Below, piece by piece: positions 52,899 to 62,299 of a stretch of 64,000 nucleotides of DNA. Position 1 is the first letter of the stretch. The number at the start of each line of letters is the position of its first letter. The position numbers and the translations under genes were made by a program. The notes beneath the pieces were generated by a model, which worked only from the letters and a program-made list of their open reading frames with translations, searched no databases and was not told the DNA's origin. Source of the stretch: Pseudodesulfovibrio aespoeensis Aspo-2. GTDB lineage: Bacteria > Desulfobacterota > Desulfovibrionia > Desulfovibrionales > Desulfovibrionaceae. The DNA lies in contig NC_014844.1 in the NCBI RefSeq assembly GCF_000176915.2, positions 1,302,001 through 1,366,000 of the forward strand, written 5' to 3'.

Positions 52899-54989
52899 AT
52901 GCGAATCTTCTCAAGGCTCAAATTCCACACCAAGCTCAACCTGGGCATCTCGGCCATCCTCATCGGCATGGCGGTCCTGCTGCTGCCCTTGGTCAGCAAC
53001 ATGACCGCCAAGATATTGCTGGAGGAAAACCGCAAGCGCGGGGCTGCCCTGGTGGAGAGCATGTCGGCCAGGGCCGTGGACCCGCTGCTGGCGCGCGACT
53101 TTTTGCGCCTGAAGAACATGGTGGACGAGCAGGTGGCCGTGGGCGACGTGCTCTACGTCTTTGTGCAGGACAAGCGCGGGTATGTGCTGGCCCACACCTT
53201 TGAGCGGGGGTTTCCCGTGGACCTGATCCGGGCCAACGTGGTGCCCAGCGGTTCAACGGTTCACATCCAGCTGCTGGCCGACGGGCCTGGCCGAATCTAT
53301 GATTTCGCCTCTGCTGTGTCGATAGGGGACGAGCGGCTGGGTACGGTCCGCATCGGGCTGTCCAAGACACGCATCAACGCATCCGTCAACCACCAGATAT
53401 CCATCATGGCCGGGCTTTTCGCCGGGGCCCTGCTCCTGGCTACGGTCATGGGCACCCTCTTTGCCAGACGGGTCGCGGCCCGGATTGGTCAGCTCAGGGA
53501 GCATGCCGAGGCCATGCTCATGGGCAACCTCGACACCCAGTCCGGCCCAGCTGATGGGGCACATTGCTGGGAGAGGCAGAACTGCAACCTGATCTCCTGC
53601 CCCGCCTTTGGCGAGCGCCGCCGCCGGTGCTGGTATATCGCCGGGACCATGTGCCCGGATTGCCGGGACGAGAAGACCAAGTCCGTCTCGCGCGATTCGT
53701 GCAGCCTGTGCAAGGTCTATCTGGAGAGCGCGGGCGACGAGTTGCAGGATCTGGCCGAGACCTTCGATGTCATGGCCCTGTCCCTCAAGAGCCACATCGA
53801 TGAGCTGCGCGATGCGGACCGCAGCCTGCGCGACCAGCAGCGGCTCATGCGCACCATCCTTGATGTGACCCCGGACCGGGTCTCGCTGGTGGACACGCGG
53901 ATGCGCTACCAGAGCGCCAACCGGAGCTTTACCGAATCCGTGGGACTCAACCTGCACGAACTGGTGGGCAAGACGGACTTCGACATCTTTGACGAGCCCG
54001 AGGCCGAGGCGCGCCACATGGCGGCCAGGGAGATTCTTCAGTCCGGGGAACGGTTGGACACCCAGGTGGTGGTGACCGAGGATGGAAGCGAGCGGTGGTT
54101 CCACGTGGTCTGCATCCCGGTCCATGACGAGGACGGGCGCATCTCCGGGCTTTTGCGCACGGACCGCGACATCACCGACATCAAGGGGTATGAGAAGCAG
54201 CTCATCCAGGCGCAGAAGATGGAATCCTTGGGTCTCATGGCCGGGGGCGTGGCCCACGAGATCAACACCCCGCTGGGTATCATCCTCGGCTACGCCCAGC
54301 TCCTGCAGGAGGACGTGGCCCCCGGCACCCAGATCCAGCAGGATCTGGCCGTGGTCGAGAAGCAGGCCAAGGTGTGCAAGAAGATCGTGGCCGACCTGCT
54401 CGGCTTCTCCCGGCAGACCCATTCGGCCAAGCGCGAGATGTGCTTCAACAACTCGGTCATGGAGGCCGTCACCCTCGTGCGTCATACCTTCGAGCTCGAC
54501 CATGTGGATATCGTCACCCAGCTCGACGACCGCTTTCCCATCATCTATGGCGACCCGGAAAAGCTCAAGCAGGTCTGGATCAATCTGCTCACCAACTCCC
54601 GCGACGCCATGCCCGATGGCGGCCTCATCATCATCCGGACCCGGCTCGACACCCCCAGGGGCGTGGTCCAGCTCTGGGTGGCCGATTGCGGCGAGGGCAT
54701 CAAGGAGGACGTGCTCAAGAAGATTTTCGATCCCTTCTACAGCACCAAGCCCGTGGGGCGTGGCACAGGCCTTGGCCTGTCCGTGTCATTTGGCATCATC
54801 GAGGACCATGACGGAGAGATTCACGCCACCAGCCCGGTGCCAGCCGAGTTCAACTTTCCCCAAGAGGCCCTGTCCCGCAAAACCGGGCCGGGAACCGTGT
54901 TCGAGGTCAATCTTCCCCTTGACCATGGCGTGGACGAACCCGTCAGGGCCAAGGACGGAGCTGCCGAGAGCATCAAGCAGGACATATAA
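52899..54989 (+). CDS. Sensor histidine kinase with HAMP, two-CW cysteine region and PAS
   Basis: 696 aa. Transmembrane segments at about 15-35 and 170-190 enclose a 130-residue periplasmic domain. HAMP comes next, and then a cysteine-rich insert (residues 222-275: CWERQNC, CPAF, CWYIAGTMC, CSLCKVY) of the two-CW type. PAS lies at 315-430, HisKA with the phospho-His in VAHEINTP near residue 450, and HATPase_c with NLLTNSRDAM and GTGLGLSV. Orthodox kinase, no receiver of its own. The receiver protein 17 bases downstream is the likely target. Confidence 0.92.
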   Translation: MRIFSRLKFHTKLNLGISAILIGMAVLLLPLVSNMTAKILLEENRKRGAALVESMSARAVDPLLARDFLRLKNMVDEQVAVGDVLYVFVQDKRGYVLAHTFERGFPVDLIRANVVPSGSTVHIQLLADGPGRIYDFASAVSIGDERLGTVRIGLSKTRINASVNHQISIMAGLFAGALLLATVMGTLFARRVAARIGQLREHAEAMLMGNLDTQSGPADGAHCWERQNCNLISCPAFGERRRRCWYIAGTMCPDCRDEKTKSVSRDSCSLCKVYLESAGDELQDLAETFDVMALSLKSHIDELRDADRSLRDQQRLMRTILDVTPDRVSLVDTRMRYQSANRSFTESVGLNLHELVGKTDFDIFDEPEAEARHMAAREILQSGERLDTQVVVTEDGSERWFHVVCIPVHDEDGRISGLLRTDRDITDIKGYEKQLIQAQKMESLGLMAGGVAHEINTPLGIILGYAQLLQEDVAPGTQIQQDLAVVEKQAKVCKKIVADLLGFSRQTHSAKREMCFNNSVMEAVTLVRHTFELDHVDIVTQLDDRFPIIYGDPEKLKQVWINLLTNSRDAMPDGGLIIIRTRLDTPRGVVQLWVADCGEGIKEDVLKKIFDPFYSTKPVGRGTGLGLSVSFGIIEDHDGEIHATSPVPAEFNFPQEALSRKTGPGTVFEVNLPLDHGVDEPVRAKDGAAESIKQDI

Positions 54990-55006
54990 GCAAAAGGAGA
55001 CGGAAA

Positions 55007-55366
55007 ATGGCTCAGATATTGGTACTGGACGACGTTTCTGACGCCGGGATGCTGGTCAAGCGCATCCTGGAGCGCAAGGGGCACAGCGTGGTCGTGTTCA
55101 CCGAGGAGGAAGACGCCTTGCGCCATGCGACCACTTCTGCTGTTGATCTCTGCATCCTCGACATCAAGCTCAAGAAGATGACCGGCGTCGAGGTGCTTGA
55201 AGAGCTCAAGAAGCTCAACCCGGCGATGAAGGCCATCATGCTCACCGGGTACCCGACCCTGGAGACAGCCCGCGAGGCACTGCGCCTTGGCGCACAGGAA
55301 TACTGCGTCAAGCCCATCAACAAGGAAGAACTCGAAACCAAGGTGGCCGAGGTCATCGGGGAATAG
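55007..55366 (+). CDS. Single-domain response regulator
   Basis: 119 aa receiver only. Acidic pair Asp8-Asp9, phospho-acceptor Asp52 (LCILDIKLKK), MLTGYP, and VKPIN with the conserved Lys. No output domain, so it acts by protein contact or phosphorelay. AAAAGGAGA upstream. Between the kinase and the PEP-synthase-like gene, nine bases from the latter. Confidence 0.93.
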   Translation: MAQILVLDDVSDAGMLVKRILERKGHSVVVFTEEEDALRHATTSAVDLCILDIKLKKMTGVEVLEELKKLNPAMKAIMLTGYPTLETAREALRLGAQEYCVKPINKEELETKVAEVIGE

Positions 55367-55374
55367 GAGAGGCC

Positions 55375-57834
55375 ATGCATGTGAAACAGCTCTTCAAGCA
55401 TTGGACATACCAGGTCTTTGCGCCGGGAACCCTGCTTCGGAGAAAGTACGAGGCGTTCAAGTCGCTGCTTCGGCACGATGCCAGGGCGCTGGAACTCATC
55501 GCCGATCTCGAAGAGCTGTTCTACGGAGAAAAGCTGGCCGACAGGCAGCGCGCCAATTGGCTGGCGGCAAGGCTCTCCGAGTCCGTCAAGGTCATGACCG
55601 GCCAATTGGTGGAGATGAACCCCACCCGGTACATGGATCTGCCCGAATACTTCCGCAAGATCGACTTCTACGTGCGCATGGCCCTGGAGCTTGATCAGCC
55701 CGAAGTCGGCCCGCCATACATCCTGTCGCTGGAGGATGCGGGCTCGCTGCCCAATCTCGCCGGGGGCAAGGCGGCCAACCTCGGACGCGCCCGGCGCGAG
55801 AGCGGGGTGCCTGTGCCGCCCGGGTTTGTCGTCACCGCCAACGCCTTCAACTACTTTATAGAATTCAACGGGCTGAGAGACGACATCGAGCGGTGCCTGC
55901 GCGAGATGGTGGTCGGCGATCGCGACCTGCTGGTCCGGCTCACCGGCGAGATGCAGGAGCTGATCCTCTCGGCAGAGGTGCCGGAGGAGATTGCCCGTGG
56001 CATCCGCTTCGCGGTGTCGGAGATCATCAGCGGTGATGATCTCATTGCCGTGCGCTCCAGCGCCCTGTCCGAGGACGGCGAGATATCCTTTGCAGGCCAG
56101 TACGCCAGCGAGCTGAACATCCAGCCCAACGACGTGCTCGAAGCCTACAAGCGCGTGCTGGCGGGCAAGTATTGCCCGCGCGCCGTGGCCTACCGCATCT
56201 CCAACGGGCTGACCGACAGTGAGACGGCCATGGCCGTGCTGATCATCCCCATGGTGGATGCCGAGACCGCGGGCGTGGCCTATTCGCTCGACCCGGACTG
56301 CACCGGGCGCGATCAGATAGGCGTCTACGGCGTGCGCGGCCTGGGCAACGGGTTGGTGGACGGCAGCGTCTCGCCGGGCAAGGCGGTGCTGACCCGCGAG
56401 GAGACCCCGCGCATCAGCGAGGACTGCGCGCCCGATGAGGGCGGGCTGCCCTCAAAGGACACCCTGATCGAGATCGGGCGGCTGGCCATGCGGCTTGAGG
56501 AAATCTTTGGTTCCCCCCAGGACATCGAGTGGGCTGAGGACGTGACCGGTGCGCTCTTCATCCTCCAGACGCGCCCCCTGCAACGGGAGCGGCCAGAGTT
56601 CGACGCCGAACACGCGCCGCTCCTGATCAAGCCTCTGGCCGATGGATTTGAGCGGGCGGCCACCGGCGTGGGCTGCGGCGAAGTCTACTACGCGCCCACC
56701 GGCGAATCCATCGCCCGCATCCCCAAGGGCGCGGTGGTCGTGACCCCGACCCTCAAGCCTTCGTTGCTGACCTTCATCGGCAACATGAACGGGGTCATTG
56801 CCCAGACCGGCAGCCGGGCCAGTCATTTTGCCTCGGTGGCCCGCGAGTGTGGCGTTCCCGTGCTGGTCGGCTCCATGGCTGAGGCGCTTGAGCCGGGGCG
56901 GCTTGTCACGGTGGACGGCACCACCGGCGCCATCTACGACGGCTACGTCGAGGAGATCGTGACCCGCGGCAAAAGGGAGGCGGCGGTCACGGACCATGTG
57001 ACGCGCCAGTACGCCAAGGTCATCCCACTCACGGTCAAGCTCAACCTGACCGATCCGCAGGCCAGCGAGTTCACCCCTGGAGGGTGTCGCTCCATGCACG
57101 ACGTGATCCGCTTCTGCCACGAGAAGGCCGTTGGCGAGATGTTTTCCCTGGTGGACAAGAAAGGCCGGGGCATGGGGGCTGCCAGACGCCTCAAGACCAA
57201 CCTGCCGCTGGTCATGTACCTGCTTGACCTTGGCGACGGCCTGTTCGCCAACGCCAGCCAGGGCGAACTGGTCACGCCGCAGGACATCAAGAGCCGCCCC
57301 ATGTGGGCGCTGTGGTACGGGCTTTCCGATCCGCGCGTGCAGTGGTCAAAAACTCTCACCCACATGGACTGGGAGGAGTTCGACCGCATGTCCGCCGGGA
57401 TATTCAGCTTCGATTCCAAGCTCCTGGCCAGTTATGGCCTCATTTCCAGCGATTATCTGCATCTGATGATCCGGTTCGGCTACCACTTTTCGGTGGTCGA
57501 TTCCGTCTGCGGGTCCGATCCCGGAGCCAACTACATCAATTTCCGTTTCAAGGGCGGAGGCGCGGCCTTTGACCAGCGGCTGCTGCGGCTCAAGTTCATC
57601 GGGGATGTGCTTACCCATTACGGGTACGAGGTCAGCTTCCGTGGCGACATGCTGGACGCCGGGTGTGTCCGCCAGGACGAGAACGAGACCAGGCGGCTCC
57701 TGGCCCGGCTGGGCTACCTGATGGCCGTCACCCGCCTGATGGACATGCGCCTTGAGAACGTCGAGTCCGTGGAGCGTGAGGTGGAGCGGTTCATTCAGGA
57801 CGCGGAGCGGCAGGATGTTCGGTCTCAGTCGTAA
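55375..57834 (+). CDS. PEP-synthase-like protein with atypical C-terminal domain
   Basis: 819 aa. An N-terminal 110-residue helical region of unknown type is followed by a pyruvate-phosphate-dikinase ATP-grasp domain (LAGGKAANLGRARRESGVPVPPGFVVT, VRSSALSEDGEISFAGQYAS, DIEWAE with LQTRPL). A swivelling phospho-histidine domain contains GSRASHFASVAREC, the His being the phosphate carrier. The last 270 residues do not read as the PEP/pyruvate TIM barrel and I cannot assign them. So it can likely take phosphate from ATP on His, but its acceptor is not pyruvate in the usual way. It overlaps the next gene by 20 bases. Confidence 0.8.
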   Translation: MHVKQLFKHWTYQVFAPGTLLRRKYEAFKSLLRHDARALELIADLEELFYGEKLADRQRANWLAARLSESVKVMTGQLVEMNPTRYMDLPEYFRKIDFYVRMALELDQPEVGPPYILSLEDAGSLPNLAGGKAANLGRARRESGVPVPPGFVVTANAFNYFIEFNGLRDDIERCLREMVVGDRDLLVRLTGEMQELILSAEVPEEIARGIRFAVSEIISGDDLIAVRSSALSEDGEISFAGQYASELNIQPNDVLEAYKRVLAGKYCPRAVAYRISNGLTDSETAMAVLIIPMVDAETAGVAYSLDPDCTGRDQIGVYGVRGLGNGLVDGSVSPGKAVLTREETPRISEDCAPDEGGLPSKDTLIEIGRLAMRLEEIFGSPQDIEWAEDVTGALFILQTRPLQRERPEFDAEHAPLLIKPLADGFERAATGVGCGEVYYAPTGESIARIPKGAVVVTPTLKPSLLTFIGNMNGVIAQTGSRASHFASVARECGVPVLVGSMAEALEPGRLVTVDGTTGAIYDGYVEEIVTRGKREAAVTDHVTRQYAKVIPLTVKLNLTDPQASEFTPGGCRSMHDVIRFCHEKAVGEMFSLVDKKGRGMGAARRLKTNLPLVMYLLDLGDGLFANASQGELVTPQDIKSRPMWALWYGLSDPRVQWSKTLTHMDWEEFDRMSAGIFSFDSKLLASYGLISSDYLHLMIRFGYHFSVVDSVCGSDPGANYINFRFKGGGAAFDQRLLRLKFIGDVLTHYGYEVSFRGDMLDAGCVRQDENETRRLLARLGYLMAVTRLMDMRLENVESVEREVERFIQDAERQDVRSQS

Positions 57835-58894
57835 GCCCGCCTACCAGGTGACCTGGGTCACGGACCAGCTGGGCGTGGGCAACGCGCCCATGAGCCATGC
57901 CCAGCTCGATGCCATCCGCAATGAGGGGGTGGACGCCATCCTCAATCTCTGCGGCGAGTTCTGCGACCTGCACGACATCGAAAAGGACGCCGGGTTCGAA
58001 GTCCACTATCTGCCCCTGGCCGACGAGGAGGCCCCGGACCTGATCGAGCTGGAAAAGGCGCTGGCCTGGCTCGACGAGGCCATCTACCTCGGCAAGAAGG
58101 TGCTCATCCATTGTCGCCACGGTATCGGGCGCACCGGGACGGTGCTCAATTCCTACCTGCTGCGGCGCGGCCTGGGCCACAAGCTGGCGTGGCGGGCGCT
58201 CAAGAAGCTCAAGTCCAAGCCCGCCAACTTCGTGCAGTGGCGCACCGTGCGCAAGTACGGCAAGCAGAGCGGCAGGCTGACCGTGCGCGAGCCGAGCCTC
58301 GAATTCAAGCGGCTGGTCGATCTTTCGCCTTTTTTCAATGACTACGACGAGCTGGTGCAGCGGGTGGACGAGCGGGCCGGGCAGGCCAGGGCCGGGATGG
58401 CCTGCGGGCTGGACCACGACCAGTGCTGCCGCACCCCGGTCAGGCTTTCGCTGGTGGAGGCCGTGCACCTGAGCCACCGCATCAATCGCGAGTTGTGCTG
58501 CGAGGACCGGCTGCTGGTCATCGAGCGCGCCGTGGAGACCGCCCAGGCCGAACGGCAGGCGGCCCGCGACCTGGGCCGGGAGCAGGAGAATCTCGAATAC
58601 TGTCTGTCCGAGGTTGGGACCGTCTGCCCTCTGCTGGTGGACGGCGTGTGCATGCTCTTTGCCCACCGCCCGTTGCAGTGCCGCGCCTTTGGGCTCGACG
58701 AGAGCGAGGACGGCGAGCTCTGGAGCAGCCTGCTCACCCCGGCTCTCGACAAGATTTCCGGTGAGATGTGGTTCGCCTACACAGGCACCATGGTGGAGGA
58801 GCGGCTGCCCCTCTTTTCCCTGCCCGACGTGGTCTCGGGCAAGTTCATGGAGCGGGTGTTCAAGCTCATGCTTCAACTGGGCCTGCCCCGGTAA
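57815..58894 (+). CDS. Dual-specificity phosphatase fused to a YkgJ-type cysteine cluster domain
   Basis: 359 aa. Residues 10-150 are a cyclin-kinase-inhibitor-like phosphatase with the loop HCRHGIGRTG, nucleophile Cys100 and Arg106. Residues 190-320 carry cysteines spaced as in YkgJ/Fe-or-Zn-chelating domains (DHDQCCRTPV, LCCED, VCPLLVDGVCMLFAHRPLQCRAFG). Soluble. ATG 57815 lies inside the end of the PEP-synthase-like gene, which suggests coupled expression and a shared pathway. The pairing may link dephosphorylation to metal or redox state. Confidence 0.82.
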   Translation: MFGLSRKPAYQVTWVTDQLGVGNAPMSHAQLDAIRNEGVDAILNLCGEFCDLHDIEKDAGFEVHYLPLADEEAPDLIELEKALAWLDEAIYLGKKVLIHCRHGIGRTGTVLNSYLLRRGLGHKLAWRALKKLKSKPANFVQWRTVRKYGKQSGRLTVREPSLEFKRLVDLSPFFNDYDELVQRVDERAGQARAGMACGLDHDQCCRTPVRLSLVEAVHLSHRINRELCCEDRLLVIERAVETAQAERQAARDLGREQENLEYCLSEVGTVCPLLVDGVCMLFAHRPLQCRAFGLDESEDGELWSSLLTPALDKISGEMWFAYTGTMVEERLPLFSLPDVVSGKFMERVFKLMLQLGLPR

Positions 58895-58907
58895 GGGAAC
58901 GTCTCCC

Positions 58908-61313
58908 GTGAAACCCCGTCCCGAACCCCGGACCCCGCCGCCCCTGGCCGGGCTGTTGCCGTGGCAGAGCGGTTTTCTCGCCTTTGTGGTGGGCGTATTT
59001 GCCTATCGCGCCCCGGTAGAGGCCGGGCTTGGGCTCGCGGTGCTCATGGTGGCGGATACCATGCTCCGGGGATGGGCGCGTCGGCTGCCGCTGCTGACGC
59101 TTGTTCTGTGCGCGGTCTTTGGCCTGGCTTATGCGGCCCAGCGCGCTCCAGAGCCCTTGGAGACGCCGCCCTGGATGGAGTCGGGCCGCCCTGTGGTCGT
59201 GCGGGGCGTGGTGGACCGGGTCGAACCCCGGGAGGATCGCCGGTTGCGCCTTGTTCTGCGCGACATGGTCTGTCTGACAGACGATGGTCAGGTCGCGCTG
59301 CCGGGTCGGCTCGTCTGGAACTGGCGCATGCCCGCATACGATCCGCTGCCGGGGCAGAGGGTGGAGGCGAGGCTGCGCGTGGTTCCGGTGCGCGGGTTCG
59401 GCAATCCGGGCGGTTGGGATTTCGAATGGTACTGGCTGCGCCAGGGGGTGAACTGGCGCGGCTGGACCGGGGGCAAGCCGCTACTTGTCTGGGGCGAACG
59501 CCCCTCGGCCACCCTTGGCGAACTGAAGGCGGACCTACGCCGCGCCGTAGCCGATCGGCTGCCGGACACTCCTGGCGGGGGGGTGGTTCTGGCCCTGCTC
59601 ACGGGCGACCGGTCAACCATGGATGCCAGCACCACACAGGCGGTTCGCGCCGCCGGGCTGGCCCATACCCTGGCCCTGTCCGGGCTGCATGTCGGGTTTG
59701 TGGCCGCTCTGGGCATGGGGCTGGCCTGGCTGGCTGGCTGGCTTCGCCCCTCCCTGATGCTGCGCATTCCGCGTCCCAAGCTGGCCGTGCTCCTGGCCGC
59801 GCCCCTGGTGCTCGGCTACGTTTGGCTCGGCCAGCCGTCGTCGTCCCTGATCCGGGCCGCGACCATGTACGCTTTCTGGGGTGCGCTCCTGCTCCAAGGA
59901 CGTGGCCGCGTGCTCATGGACGGGCTGTTTTTCGCCCTGGCTGTGATCGTCTTTGTCTCGCCCCTGTCCGTCTACGACCTCGGCTTGCAGATGTCCGCTC
60001 TGGCCGTGGCCGGGATCGGGCTGATGCACCGGCGCATCAGACCTCTGGTGTCCGGCGGGGCGGGCGCGGTGCGCGCGGTCCTCGGATTCGCCTGGGGGGT
60101 GCTGGCGGTCAGCCTGTGCGCCAGTATCAGCCTGCTCCCGCTCGTGTCCTGGTATTTCGGCACCTTGGCCCCCAACATCCTGCTCAATGTCATCTGGATT
60201 CCCGCCCTCGGATTCGCGGTCATGCCCCTGGGCATTATGGGAATGCTTCTGGCCCTGCCCGCGCCAACGGCCCCCCTTGGCGGGCTGCTGCTCGGGCTGG
60301 CGGCCCGGATCATGGATCAGCTGCTCGCCCTGCTGCAACTCCTGGCCGATGCCGGGCTGACGCCGGTCTCCTCCGTTCTCCGGCCCCTGTGGCCGGAAGT
60401 CTTCGGCTTCGGTCTGCTTCTGCTGGCGGCCCTGACGGCCTGGGCCAACAGGCGGGTCATGGCCGGGCTGGCCGCGCTCGGTTTTCTCCTGCTTGTCGGG
60501 CCGCATGTGGCGGTCATGGTCTCGGACGCGCGCGGCATCGTGCGGCTGTCTCTCATCGATGTCGGGCTTGGGCAGGCCGCGCTCGTGACCATGCCGGGCG
60601 GCCATCGCTGGCTGGTGGACGGCGGGGGCGGCTCCCGGACCTTTGACCTGGGCGAGGCCGTGGTCGCTCCCTATCTGACTCTGGGGCGGCCTCCCCGGCT
60701 GGACGGGGTGATCATGAGCCATCCGGACAACGACCACAGTCGGGGGCTTTCCTTCATCCTCGCCGGATTCAATGTGGGCACCTTTCATACCAACGGCCTG
60801 ATGCCCACGGGCGAGTCGGGCGAGGAGATGCGCGCGGCCCTGGGGCGCAGCGGGTTGGCCCCGGTCCCGCTTGTGGCCGGGCAGCGCCTGGGCCTTGGCG
60901 GCGATGTCCGCTTCGAGGTTCTGCATCCGGCGCGGGATTTCCGGGCTTCGGGCAGCAACGAGCGGTCCCTGGTCCTGCGGCTGGCCGCTGGCGACAGGGG
61001 GCTGGCCATACTGCCCGGCGACATGGAGCGGACCGGCACGGCAGCCGTGCTCGCGTCCGGAGCCGACCTGACGGCGGACATCCTGGTCCTGCCGCACCAC
61101 GGTAGCCGGTCGAGCCTGAGCCCGCCGTTCTACCGGGCAGTGGACGCTCGGGCGGCCCTGTGCTCCGACGGGTTCATGAACCGGTTCGGGTTCCCCCATC
61201 CGGAGGTGGTGGAAGCGCTCGGCATCCCGCTTTTCGCCACCTCGCGCCACGGGCTGGTCAGTGCCCAATGGCATGGAGCCGGGCCAGTCGCAATCCGGGC
61301 GAACCTCCCCTGA
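58908..61313 (+). CDS. comEC: ComEC/Rec2 family DNA-uptake channel protein
   Basis: 801 aa starting at GTG 58908 with AAGGGA upstream. N-terminal DUF4131-like segment, a Competence domain (LALSGLHVGFVAALGM near residue 260) with many transmembrane helices, and a C-terminal metallo-beta-lactamase-like domain with HPDNDHSRG and LPHHGSRSSLS. Full length. In competent bacteria it passes single-stranded DNA into the cytoplasm. 13 bases after the phosphatase gene. Confidence 0.92.
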   Translation: MKPRPEPRTPPPLAGLLPWQSGFLAFVVGVFAYRAPVEAGLGLAVLMVADTMLRGWARRLPLLTLVLCAVFGLAYAAQRAPEPLETPPWMESGRPVVVRGVVDRVEPREDRRLRLVLRDMVCLTDDGQVALPGRLVWNWRMPAYDPLPGQRVEARLRVVPVRGFGNPGGWDFEWYWLRQGVNWRGWTGGKPLLVWGERPSATLGELKADLRRAVADRLPDTPGGGVVLALLTGDRSTMDASTTQAVRAAGLAHTLALSGLHVGFVAALGMGLAWLAGWLRPSLMLRIPRPKLAVLLAAPLVLGYVWLGQPSSSLIRAATMYAFWGALLLQGRGRVLMDGLFFALAVIVFVSPLSVYDLGLQMSALAVAGIGLMHRRIRPLVSGGAGAVRAVLGFAWGVLAVSLCASISLLPLVSWYFGTLAPNILLNVIWIPALGFAVMPLGIMGMLLALPAPTAPLGGLLLGLAARIMDQLLALLQLLADAGLTPVSSVLRPLWPEVFGFGLLLLAALTAWANRRVMAGLAALGFLLLVGPHVAVMVSDARGIVRLSLIDVGLGQAALVTMPGGHRWLVDGGGGSRTFDLGEAVVAPYLTLGRPPRLDGVIMSHPDNDHSRGLSFILAGFNVGTFHTNGLMPTGESGEEMRAALGRSGLAPVPLVAGQRLGLGGDVRFEVLHPARDFRASGSNERSLVLRLAAGDRGLAILPGDMERTGTAAVLASGADLTADILVLPHHGSRSSLSPPFYRAVDARAALCSDGFMNRFGFPHPEVVEALGIPLFATSRHGLVSAQWHGAGPVAIRANLP

Positions 61314-61438
61314 CCCGGACTTGCCAAAACCGGTCATTCCTGCGATACGAATTGGGTCTTGTGCCGTGTGGGGGCGAGCGATCATGTGCCGCGCGCGGCG
61401 GCTCGCGGGTCGGGAATCCAGCAACTATCGTGGGATAC

Positions 61439-62299
61439 ATGCCGAACGTCAGAACGAACCTCGTGGATGCGGTGGAGAGGATGCCAGCCTTTCCCAAGAG
61501 CGTGCATCAGGTGCTGAAGCTCGCCTCGGACATCAATTGTTCGCAAAAGTGTCTGGTCGAGATCATCAAGAAGGACCCGGTCTTCACCCTGAAGATCCTG
61601 CGGCTGGTCAACTCCGCCTATTTCGGCCTCTCCCGCGAGGTCACGTCCATCAATCACGCCAGCGTCTACCTCGGCCTGAACACGCTCAAGAACGTGGCTC
61701 TCGGTCTGGCCGCAGTGGGGGCCATGCCCAGAGCCAACATGGCCGGGCTGGACATGGACGCGTTCTGGCTCCACTCCCTGGCCGTGGCCACGGCCACCCG
61801 GATGCTTGGGGGCATGCTCGGCGTCTCACAGGACGAGGCCGCGGACTATTTCGCTGCCGGGCTGCTGCACGACATTGGCAAGGTGGTCCTGGCCCTGTAC
61901 ATGGCCGAGGAGTTCGAGGATGTGGGGCGGTTGATGGACAGGGAAGGCATGCCCATGTACGAGGCCGAGATGGCCGTGCTTGGAGCCACCCACGCCGATG
62001 TCGGGGCCATGCTGGCCGTCAAGTGGAACCTGCCCGTCGACCTGGGCGACGCCATCGCCCGGCACCACACCCCGGACCAGGGGGATCGCTCCCAACTGGT
62101 GGACTGCGTGTTCGCCGCCGACCAGATCAGCAAGAAACTCTGCTTTGGCTCTTCCGGCAATCTCGCGGTTCAGCCGCTGCCCGCTCCGGTCAGGGCCAGG
62201 TTCGGCCTGGACCTGGATGGCCTTATCGCCGGAATGCCGACCCTTGACCAGGAGGTCGGGGAGGCCCGCATCTTCATCAGGCTCGGGGAGGCGGACTGA
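61439..62299 (+). CDS. HDOD domain protein
   Basis: 286 aa. HDOD pattern: LPAFPKSVHQVL-type start seen as MPAFPKSVHQVLKLASD, IIKKDPVFTLKILRLVNSAYFGLSREVTSI, and GLLHDIGKVVL. HDOD proteins act in signalling without a confirmed catalytic role. ATG 61439 is not preceded by a strong ribosome site; the upstream open frame overlaps comEC and is rejected. Its TGA overlaps the next ATG (TGATG). Confidence 0.88.
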   Translation: MPNVRTNLVDAVERMPAFPKSVHQVLKLASDINCSQKCLVEIIKKDPVFTLKILRLVNSAYFGLSREVTSINHASVYLGLNTLKNVALGLAAVGAMPRANMAGLDMDAFWLHSLAVATATRMLGGMLGVSQDEAADYFAAGLLHDIGKVVLALYMAEEFEDVGRLMDREGMPMYEAEMAVLGATHADVGAMLAVKWNLPVDLGDAIARHHTPDQGDRSQLVDCVFAADQISKKLCFGSSGNLAVQPLPAPVRARFGLDLDGLIAGMPTLDQEVGEARIFIRLGEAD

